From assembly GCA_050694015.1 (NCBI GenBank), contig JBOGWY010000013.1, positions 1 to 6,296 on the forward strand: a stretch of DNA of 6,296 nt, in the 5' to 3' direction. The notes under the pieces are model-generated. The model worked only from the letters and a program-made list of their open reading frames with translations, was not told the origin of the DNA and did no database searches. Below, one piece after another: positions 1 to 4,520 of this stretch. Position 1 is the stretch's first letter; each line of letters begins with the position of its first letter. The translations under genes were made by a program, and so were the position numbers. This DNA comes from JBOGWY01 sp050694015. Lineage in GTDB: Bacteria; Actinomycetota; CADDZG01; WHSQ01.

Positions 1-775
1 CGTCGTCACCGACGTAACCGTGGCCGTGCAGACCGCCGCAGAGCTCGGCGCCGTCCTGGCCGCTCGCTTCGGGATCGACGCCGGGGAACGCGGGGCTGCC
101 GGTCGGGTGGAACGTGACGCCGCCGTCGAGCGACTTCGCACACGACGAGCTGCCGACGTCGTTCCAGCAGTAGTAGACGATGCTGTTGTAGCCGACGGTC
201 GGGCTCTGCGCCGGGGGCCCGGCGAAGAGCGTTTGGTGATCGTTGACCGGACGTCCGCAGGCGAGCGGGTTCGTGACCCAGCTATCGCCGTGATCGTCGG
301 TGTAGGAGAGGTACGCGCATGCGACCGTGAGGTCGATCGTGAACACTCGATCTGTCCAGGGATCGACGTACACGTACGGATCGAAGCTCACGAGCTGCGC
401 ATTGCGGGTCCCGATCTTCGGGGAGACGATCTTCCACGTCTTGCCCTGATCGCGCGAGCGGGTGACCTCGACACGGGTGTTCGTCTGCAGGGCGACGTAG
501 AAGACGTCGCCGTTCTTCGTCTGTCCGAGGGTCGGTTCGGCTGAAGGCAGACCGACGCGGTAAAGGCGTGCGTCCGGCGCCCGGCGCGTGATAGCCCCCG
601 ACCGGATGCGGCGACCGTCCGGGTAGTGGGCAACGGCGCGGCCCCCGGAGCCCTCCTCGCCTGCGACGCCGGCATCGGCGGAGGGAGCGCTCGGCGGGGC
701 TATGAGGACCGCTGCTACCAGCGTGGCGATCAGTGCCGCGACGGCCAACTGTCGGCGTACAGACGTCATTGTCAT
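1..775 (-). CDS. Secreted Asp-box (BNR / sialidase-fold) repeat protein, 3' end beyond window
   Basis: An uninterrupted minus-strand frame runs from 775 off the left edge (258 complete codons, no stop). The first ~35 residues form a signal peptide: arginines at 7-8, a hydrophobic core at about 10-26, then PPSAPSADA with likely cleavage after Ala35. Three Asp-box motifs (S/T-x-D-x-G-x-T/S-W/F) follow: SRDQGKTW at 107-114, TDDHGDSW at 159-166 and SLDGGVTF at 215-222. They are spaced as in beta-propeller BNR proteins, where these turns stabilise the blades. Five cysteines (153, 173, 203, 212, 246) fit an exported, possibly disulfide-bonded protein. Seen: the motifs and signal peptide. Inferred: an extracellular beta-propeller. 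The substrate is unknown, and Asp boxes alone do not prove sialidase activity; no catalytic Arg triad can be judged in this fragment. ATGs at 781, 775 and 769 share the frame; 775 is chosen because GAGGGG lies 6 nt upstream. The gene is divergent from the kinase gene. Confidence 0.85.
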   Translation of the reverse strand, partial: MTMTSVRRQLAVAALIATLVAAVLIAPPSAPSADAGVAGEEGSGGRAVAHYPDGRRIRSGAITRRAPDARLYRVGLPSAEPTLGQTKNGDVFYVALQTNTRVEVTRSRDQGKTWKIVSPKIGTRNAQLVSFDPYVYVDPWTDRVFTIDLTVACAYLSYTDDHGDSWVTNPLACGRPVNDHQTLFAGPPAQSPTVGYNSIVYYCWNDVGSSSCAKSLDGGVTFHPTGSPAFPGVDPEASGQDGAELCGGLHGHGYVGDD

Positions 776-781
776 GGTCAT

Positions 782-787
782 CCCCTC
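782..787 (-). promoter_or_regulatory. Shine-Dalgarno sequence of the BNR protein gene
   Basis: GAGGGG on the minus strand. It abuts the ATG at 781 with no spacer, is 6 nt from the ATG at 775 and 12 nt from the ATG at 769. The middle ATG therefore has the normal spacing, which decides the start. Confidence 0.6.
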
Positions 788-955
788 GGCAATGCTTTTC
801 CTGTGATTTCCCGCTTGTGAATCCAAGGTTCGCCGCCGCCGAGGAGAAGTCCTGTCCTACCCTCGTGTCCGGATCGTCCCTTTGCCTCCCGGGCTCAAGC
901 TTTCGATCCGCGATGCCGACTACGCAGAGTAGTTAACTAGTTAACCAAGCACAAT
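788..955. other. Divergent intergenic region between BNR gene and kinase gene
   Basis: No convincing ORF is seen on either strand. It must hold the promoters of both divergent genes, but I cannot point to a clear -35/-10 pair for either. The kinase-proximal end holds the dyads described separately (919-945). A 7-bp inverted repeat, CGGATCG (870-876) and CGATCCG (904-910), encloses 27 nt centred on CCCGGG and could be a hairpin in the leader of the BNR transcript. It matches no riboswitch that I recognise. Confidence 0.5.
919..945. promoter_or_regulatory. Candidate operator: nested dyads and tandem TAGTTAAC repeat
   Basis: Two overlapping symmetric elements lie 23-50 nt before the chosen kinase start. 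The first is ACTAC-N5-GTAGT (919-933). The second is the perfect 14-bp palindrome GTTAACTAGTTAAC (932-945), which with the two bases before it also reads as two tandem copies of TAGTTAAC (930-945). The block is AT-rich in an otherwise GC-rich region. Position and symmetry fit a binding site for a dimeric regulator at the kinase promoter. The regulator is unknown, and the receiver in this window has no DNA-binding domain. Confidence 0.45.
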
Positions 956-963
956 GGAGGAGG
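956..963 (+). promoter_or_regulatory. Shine-Dalgarno sequence setting the kinase start at 969
   Basis: GGAGGAGG is followed by a 5-nt spacer (TCGGG) and ATG at 969. An ATG at 954 is in the same frame, but it overlaps this Shine-Dalgarno sequence and has no ribosome site of its own, so 969 is preferred. Confidence 0.75.
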
Positions 964-968
964 TCGGG

Positions 969-2357
969 ATGGTGCCCCTGACCGACATCGAGGAACGGCG
1001 GGGACGCCTGCTCGTATCCGTTTTCGCCGTCCTCGGCGCGTTCGCGACCGTCTCGGTCCTGTTCAGCCTGCTGGGACCGGATTTCCTGGCCCCGCTTCTC
1101 CTAACTCCGACGGCGGCGCGCGTCGGCGTCCTCGTGCTGACGATCGGCTTCATCGCCCTGGTATGGGAGAAGGAGCGGCATTTCGGCGACCTCTCACAGA
1201 CCGTGACCCGCCAGGAGATCCTGCTGGCCGCGTTCGAGAACCGGATCAGGGTCGTCGAATCGCTGCTCGAAGCGACGAATCGCCTGAACGCTCCGATCGC
1301 GGTGGACGACGTATTGAACGTGGTGCTCGAAGCGGCGGTGGAACTCGTGGGAGCCGAGAGCGGTTCCATCGAGCTCGAGGAAGACGACGCCGGTCACATC
1401 AAGGTGGCGCGAGCATTTTCGACCGAGGACAACGCGCCGCACAACGAACGGCGCGTGTTCGTGCGCTTCCCGCTGATCGTCGACGAGAGCCGTCTCGGTG
1501 TACTGACGCTGACGATGCCGCGGGGCGCGACCGGCTTCGATGATGCGACCTTCGAGGTGCTGGAGCGGTTCACGGCCCAGGCTGCGCACGCTCTGCAGAA
1601 GGCGCACTTCCTCGCGCAGGAACGCGCGACGGTCGCCTACCTCGAGGCGGCCAACGTCGTGAAGGCTCGGTTCCTCACCTCCGTCTCGCACGAGCTGCGG
1701 ACGCCCCTGACGTCGGTGATCGGGTTCTCTTCGACCCTCGATCGGCACTGGGATCAGCTCCAAGACGCCGAGCGGCGGGACTTCGTGGAGGAGACCTACA
1801 AGCAGGCTCAGAAGCTCGGGTCGATCGTGGAGTGGCTCCTGGAGGCCGCGCGCGACGAGCTTCAGGGGATCGTGGTGGACCCGGTGCTGCACGACGTGCG
1901 TCAGTCGATGACGAATGCGCTCGAGTCTCTATCCGGGATCGGTCGCGGCCGCTTGATCGTCGACATGCCCGGCCATCCCGTCGAGGCCGAGCTCGACCCC
2001 TTCGTGGTCGATCAGGTCGTGTGGAATCTCGTCGACAATGCTCTGCGCTACACGAACGGTCGCGTGCGCGTCGCGATCGAACCGTTGCCCCACGAGATCG
2101 TGATCAAGGTGCGGGACGACGGCCCCGGCATCGACCCCGCGCTCCTCGAAGCGGTGATGGACCCCTTCTACCGGACCAACCAGCTTGCCGGCCACGGCGA
2201 GGGCATGGGGTTGCACATCGTTCGCACGCTCATAGAGAGTCATGGGGGCCGTGCCCAGATAGACAGCGACCCACAAGGTACGTTCGCGACCGTCGCGTTG
2301 CCCCGCGTCGCCGCGACGAGCGCGTCGAGCCGGATCCTCGACCCGATCGTCTCGTAG
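969..2357 (+). CDS. Membrane-bound GAF-type sensor histidine kinase
   Basis: A 462-residue sensor kinase that should autophosphorylate a histidine and pass the phosphate to a response regulator. Two hydrophobic segments (about 14-36 and 50-67) anchor the N terminus, with only a short loop between them and so no real extracellular sensor domain. A helical linker leads to a GAF-like domain (about 95-212) that probably senses an intracellular signal. The HisKA H-box SHELRTPL puts the phospho-acceptor at His241. The HATPase_c domain shows the N-box WNLVDNALRYT (Asn353, Asn357), G1 DDGPGID (383-389), the F-box DPFYRT and G2 GEGMGL (410-415). All key residues are present, so the enzyme looks active. 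The start at 969 follows the GGAGGAGG ribosome site; starting at 954 would add five residues. The receiver gene lies 58 nt downstream on the same strand and is the obvious partner. The C-terminal ~17 residues are a Ser/Ala-rich tail. The ligand is unknown. Confidence 0.95.
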   Translation: MVPLTDIEERRGRLLVSVFAVLGAFATVSVLFSLLGPDFLAPLLLTPTAARVGVLVLTIGFIALVWEKERHFGDLSQTVTRQEILLAAFENRIRVVESLLEATNRLNAPIAVDDVLNVVLEAAVELVGAESGSIELEEDDAGHIKVARAFSTEDNAPHNERRVFVRFPLIVDESRLGVLTLTMPRGATGFDDATFEVLERFTAQAAHALQKAHFLAQERATVAYLEAANVVKARFLTSVSHELRTPLTSVIGFSSTLDRHWDQLQDAERRDFVEETYKQAQKLGSIVEWLLEAARDELQGIVVDPVLHDVRQSMTNALESLSGIGRGRLIVDMPGHPVEAELDPFVVDQVVWNLVDNALRYTNGRVRVAIEPLPHEIVIKVRDDGPGIDPALLEAVMDPFYRTNQLAGHGEGMGLHIVRTLIESHGGRAQIDSDPQGTFATVALPRVAATSASSRILDPIVS

Positions 2358-2364
2358 CTCCTTT

Positions 2365-2380
2365 TAGTCACTTCTGACTA
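2365..2380. promoter_or_regulatory. Inverted repeat TAGTCA-N4-TGACTA in the kinase-receiver gap
   Basis: A perfect 6-bp inverted repeat around CTTC, starting 7 nt after the kinase stop codon and 36 nt before the receiver ATG. No U-tract follows, so it is unlikely to be an intrinsic terminator. The half-site TAGTCA resembles TAGTTA in the block at 930-945, so it may be a second copy of an operator or, in RNA, a small intercistronic hairpin. Confidence 0.35.
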
Positions 2381-2415
2381 TTGCCGCGGAATGTGGCAGG
2401 CCGGACCATTTCGCT

Positions 2416-2787
2416 ATGGCACAAAGGCCGGTCGTGTTGTTAGTCGATGACGACCCGCTGATGCGCCAGCTCCTGTCGGACGTCTTCTCGGTGCACGGAG
2501 GGTTCCGGATCGGTGGGGTTGCCGCGGACGGTTTCGAGGGGGCCATGCTCGCCGTCGACATCAGTCCCGACGTCGTCATCCTCGACTATTTCATGCCGCG
2601 TTGGGACGGAGAAAAGGCGGCGCACTTCATCCGTGAGAAATGCCCGAGCGCGAAGATCGTCGCGTTCTCGGCGGTGCTCCAGGAGCATCCGAGCTGGGCC
2701 GACACGTTCCTCGTCAAGAACGACGTGGGGATGCTGATCCCGACCGTCGAAAAGATCCTGAAATCCAACGGCGCACCCCACAACTAA
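2416..2787 (+). CDS. Stand-alone CheY-like receiver (single-domain response regulator)
   Basis: A 123-residue protein consisting only of a receiver domain. Visible hallmarks are the acidic triad Asp11-Asp12-Asp13 after the first beta strand, the phospho-acceptor Asp57 in ILDYFMP, Ser85 at the conserved Ser/Thr position (AFSA) and Lys101 in LVKND. All five catalytic positions are filled, so it should accept phosphate. There is no output domain: the protein ends after the last helix (VEKILKS) plus a short tail ending PHN. Single-domain regulators usually act by protein-protein contact or as phosphorelay intermediates; which applies here is inference. It lies 58 nt downstream of the histidine kinase and is probably its partner. 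The ribosome site is weak (AGG about 15 nt upstream), so low or coupled translation is possible. Its TAA stop lies inside the left arm of the 62-bp inverted repeat, so its 3' UTR is that arm. Confidence 0.92.
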   Translation: MAQRPVVLLVDDDPLMRQLLSDVFSVHGGFRIGGVAADGFEGAMLAVDISPDVVILDYFMPRWDGEKAAHFIREKCPSAKIVAFSAVLQEHPSWADTFLVKNDVGMLIPTVEKILKSNGAPHN

Positions 2788-2844
2788 CCCCCCGAACTTT
2801 TCTAACTCAGCTACGTGTGAGCGCGTTCTGACACGCGCGGTTCG
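2783..2844. repeat. Left arm of 62-bp inverted repeat
   Basis: This arm is the reverse complement of 3242-3303 with 60 of 62 positions matching; the only differences are adjacent, at 2815-2816. It begins ACTAACCCCCCGAAC, so the receiver's TAA stop (2785-2787) is part of the repeat. Inside it GCGCG (2821-2825) and CGCGC (2834-2838) can form a 5-bp hairpin with an 8-nt loop, but no U-tract follows. Just beyond the arm is CGTTCG-T-CGAACG (2843-2855), which is not repeated on the other side. Confidence 0.95.
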
Positions 2845-2860
2845 TTCGTCGAACGGTTAA

Positions 2861-3181
2861 TTAGCCGCCGCCTCCGCCTCCGTCGCCCCCGCCACCATCG
2901 AACCCGGCGCCGGCCCCGAACCCTGCGTCGCCAGCCGCGGCGTCGCCCCCGATCCCGCCGGTACCTCCTCCGCCGAAATCTGATGTGCCGGCGCCGGCGT
3001 AGAAAGCGCCGCCGTAGCTCGACCAGAACGGAGGCGGAACCGGAGCGATCATGTCGCGAGCTTCACCGGGTGTCGCCTTCTTGCGCCTACGGTTCCAACG
3101 CGCCCAACGGATCCAGTTCGGCACATACATGGCAGCGAGGATCGCGACGATCATGCCGAGGATCACGAGCCACCAGATCAT
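2861..3181 (-). CDS. Small single-TM protein with basic segment and glycine-rich tail
   Basis: A 106-residue protein of no family that I can name. Residues 3-20 (WWLVILGMIVAILAAMYV) form one transmembrane helix. Then comes a Trp/Arg segment ending WNRRRKK (29-35), a Pro-rich stretch (PVPPPFW, 47-53), and from about 57 a low-complexity tail of Gly, Ala, Phe and Asp ending in six glycines. The positive charges after the helix suggest N-out/C-in topology, with a disordered tail in the cytoplasm. Similar Gly-rich tails end various bacterial membrane proteins, but this alone gives no function. The start at ATG 3181 is preferred because AGGGGG lies 5 nt upstream; an in-frame GTG at 3187 is the alternative and would add two residues. 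The gene sits inside the inverted-repeat cassette, 117 nt downstream of the thiolase on the same strand, and converges on the receiver gene. The TM-plus-tail layout and ribosome site favour a real gene. Confidence 0.75.
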   Translation of the reverse strand: MIWWLVILGMIVAILAAMYVPNWIRWARWNRRRKKATPGEARDMIAPVPPPFWSSYGGAFYAGAGTSDFGGGGTGGIGGDAAAGDAGFGAGAGFDGGGGDGGGGGG

Positions 3182-3186
3182 GTCCA

Positions 3187-3192
3187 CCCCCT
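3187..3192 (-). promoter_or_regulatory. Shine-Dalgarno sequence of the small glycine-rich protein gene
   Basis: AGGGGG on the minus strand with a 5-nt spacer (TGGAC) before ATG 3181. It overlaps the first base of the alternative GTG start at 3187, which argues against that start. Confidence 0.55.
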
Positions 3193-3229
3193 GTGTCGCG
3201 TGGCCCTCTAAGTGTCGCGCCGCGCGGCG
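3193..3229. repeat. Short repeats upstream of the small gene
   Basis: GTGTCGCG occurs twice in direct orientation (3193-3200 and 3212-3219). The second copy runs into the perfect 12-bp palindrome CGCCGCGCGGCG (3218-3229). They lie in the 5' region of the small gene, between its ribosome site and the right arm. They may be regulatory or part of an RNA hairpin, but such GC-only palindromes also arise by chance in this composition. Confidence 0.3.
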
Positions 3230-3241
3230 AACTAAGGAAGT

Positions 3242-3303
3242 CGAACCGCGCGTGTCAGAACGCGCTCACGTGTAGCTGAGTTAGAAAAGTTCGGGGGGTT
3301 AGT
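3242..3303. repeat. Right arm of 62-bp inverted repeat
   Basis: Reverse complement of 2783-2844 apart from positions 3270-3271. It contains the thiolase stop codon (TTA on the plus strand at 3299-3301), so the thiolase mRNA carries this arm as its 3' UTR, almost identical to that of the receiver mRNA. It contains CACGTG where the left arm reads TACGTG. Confidence 0.95.
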
Positions 3304-4462
3304 GGAGGCGTTCGATGATCATGGCCATGCCCTGGCCCCCGCCCACGCACATCGTCTCGAGGCCGATCGTCTCGTCGCGCGTGCGGAGGTCGTTCAACAG
3401 CGTGTTCATGATCCGGGCGCCGGTCATGCCGTAGGGGTGGCCGAGCGCGATCGCGCCACCGTTCGGGTTGAACTTCTCGGAGAACGGATCCACGCCCACC
3501 TCGCGACACACCGGGATCACCTGAGCGGCGAAGGCCTCGTTGAGCTCCATCACGTCGATGTCGTCGATCGACATGCCGGACTGTTTCAGCACCCTGCGGA
3601 CGGCCTCGATAGGCCCGACGCCCATGATCTCCGGAGCGATCCCCGCCACCGACGAGGCGATGATGCGCGCGATCGGTGTGACTCCGAGCTGCGAAGCGCG
3701 CTCTTCGCTCATGACCACCACCGCGGCGGCGCCGTCGTTGAGGGGGCACGAGTTCCCTGCCGTCACGCGCCCGTCCGGCTTGAACGCCGGGTCGAGTTGG
3801 CCGAGTTTCTCGAGCGTCGAGCTGGGCCGCGGGCCGTCGTCGACCGAAACGACGGTGCCGTCGTCCTTCGTGTAGGGGCTTATCTCGCGCTCGAAGAACC
3901 CGTTCTGCTGGGCCGCGACCGCGCGCTCTTGCGAGCGCTGCGCGAACTTGTCCATCTCCTCGCGGCTGATGTCGTACTTCTCCGCCACGTTCTCGGCGGT
4001 CATGCCCATCGGGATGTACACGTTGGCGATCTCGGCGTCGTCGCCGAAGAGCTTGGGATGTAGCTCGTCCACGTCCTTCGGGTAGCCGTCGACCTGCGAG
4101 ATCGATTCGACGCCACCGGCGACGAACACGTCGCCCTCGCCGGCCTTCACCGCATGGAACGCCATGCGGATCGTCTGAAGGCTGGAGGCGCAGAAGCGAT
4201 TCACGGTCGTGCCGGGAACATGGTCGGGCAGCCCCGCGAGGAGAGCGGCGCGGCGGCCGAGGTTCATCCCTTGCTTCTGCTCGGGGAAGCCACAGCCGAT
4301 CATGACGTCGACGATCTCGCTCCCGTCGACCTCCGGCACCTTCTCCATAGCTGCATTGATCGCGAACGCGATGAGGTCGTCGGGACGAACGTCCGCGAGC
4401 GAGCCTTTCTTGGCGCGACCGATCGGGGTACGAGCGGCGGAAACGATGACGGCTTCAGGCAT
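3299..4462 (-). CDS. Acetyl-CoA acetyltransferase / acetyl-CoA C-acyltransferase (thiolase)
   Basis: A 387-residue thiolase of normal length for the family. It condenses two acetyl-CoA or, in reverse, cleaves 3-ketoacyl-CoA with CoA, in fatty-acid or ketone-body metabolism in the cytoplasm. Seen: N-terminal EAVIVSAARTPIGR; nucleophile Cys91 in NRFCASSLQ; GGVESIS (117-122), a variant of the usual GGMESMS; TAGNSCPLNDGAAA (about 234-247); NEAFA at 308-312; GHPYGMTGAR with His342; and CVGGGQGMAM with Cys372 as the second catalytic cysteine. All catalytic residues are present. The frame is open upstream to 4567, but that extension (35 residues, Arg/Ser/Pro-rich, no homology) is not used: ATG 4462 opens the conserved fold and has GGAGG 6 nt upstream. 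Thiolase versus ketothiolase specificity cannot be settled by eye. It lies 58 nt downstream of the Ig-domain protein gene on the same strand. Its last codons and stop border the inverted repeat, yet the C terminus (IIERLH) looks natural and not truncated. Confidence 0.96.
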   Translation of the reverse strand: MPEAVIVSAARTPIGRAKKGSLADVRPDDLIAFAINAAMEKVPEVDGSEIVDVMIGCGFPEQKQGMNLGRRAALLAGLPDHVPGTTVNRFCASSLQTIRMAFHAVKAGEGDVFVAGGVESISQVDGYPKDVDELHPKLFGDDAEIANVYIPMGMTAENVAEKYDISREEMDKFAQRSQERAVAAQQNGFFEREISPYTKDDGTVVSVDDGPRPSSTLEKLGQLDPAFKPDGRVTAGNSCPLNDGAAAVVVMSEERASQLGVTPIARIIASSVAGIAPEIMGVGPIEAVRRVLKQSGMSIDDIDVMELNEAFAAQVIPVCREVGVDPFSEKFNPNGGAIALGHPYGMTGARIMNTLLNDLRTRDETIGLETMCVGGGQGMAMIIERLH

Positions 4463-4468
4463 CGGAGG

Positions 4469-4473
4469 CCTCC
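4469..4473 (-). promoter_or_regulatory. Shine-Dalgarno sequence of the thiolase gene
   Basis: GGAGG on the minus strand, 6 nt before ATG 4462. With the following CCTCC it forms the 10-bp palindrome GGAGGCCTCC (4464-4473); with no loop this cannot fold on itself in one RNA. It fixes the start against the longer open frame. Confidence 0.75.
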
Positions 4474-4520
4474 AGACGGATCGTGGTCGGTCCCCCGAGC
4501 CTACCGCTGCGCACGAGTTG

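Larger units (their letters stand above)
2783..3303. other. 521-bp inverted-repeat cassette with one small gene
   Basis: Two 62-bp arms in inverted orientation enclose 397 bp that hold one gene (2861-3181, minus). The outer edges coincide with the stop codons of the two convergent neighbours: receiver ...AAC TAA on the left, thiolase ...CAC TAA on the right. I see no target-site duplication (left flank ACCCCACA, right flank GGAGGCGT) and no recombinase gene. Possible explanations are a non-autonomous mobile element with terminal inverted repeats, an invertible segment, or an inverted duplication of a 3' UTR. The sequence shows the structure clearly but does not choose between these. Confidence 0.5.

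Noticed and set aside
20..544. Plus-strand open frame of 174 codons at the left edge
   Set aside because: It lies opposite the BNR gene, has no ribosome site, and its Arg/Val/Asp-rich translation is typical of the antisense of high-GC coding DNA.
846..915. Possible cyclic-di-GMP-I (GEMM) riboswitch on the minus strand, from the string GGGAGGCAAAGGG
   Set aside because: The GAAA-capped stem and the second paired domain of that class are missing; the resemblance is limited to a few bases.
1832..2377. Arg-rich plus-strand frame overlapping the kinase
   Set aside because: Out-of-frame shadow of the HATPase domain; composition is dominated by Arg and Pro, and the kinase frame carries all motifs.
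2783..2860. Intrinsic terminator for the receiver or the small gene
   Set aside because: The only GC-rich hairpin (2821-2838) is not followed by a U-tract on either strand.
2783..3303. Integron cassette with attC site
   Set aside because: The arms lack attC core boxes (RYYYAAC / GTTRRRY at the expected places), and the symmetry spans the whole 521 bp instead of forming one attC hairpin.
2770..3315. Target-site duplication flanking the inverted repeat
   Set aside because: The sequences just outside the arms (ACCCCACA and GGAGGCGT) share no direct repeat.
2640..3749. Two frames (ending near 2831 plus and 3255 minus) with the same C-terminal peptide TPRTFLTQL
   Set aside because: The shared peptide is only the translation of the inverted-repeat arms in a non-coding frame; neither frame is a gene.
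3302..4063. 253-codon plus-strand frame opposite the thiolase
   Set aside because: His/Val/Arg-rich antisense shadow; the minus strand encodes a thiolase with every catalytic motif.
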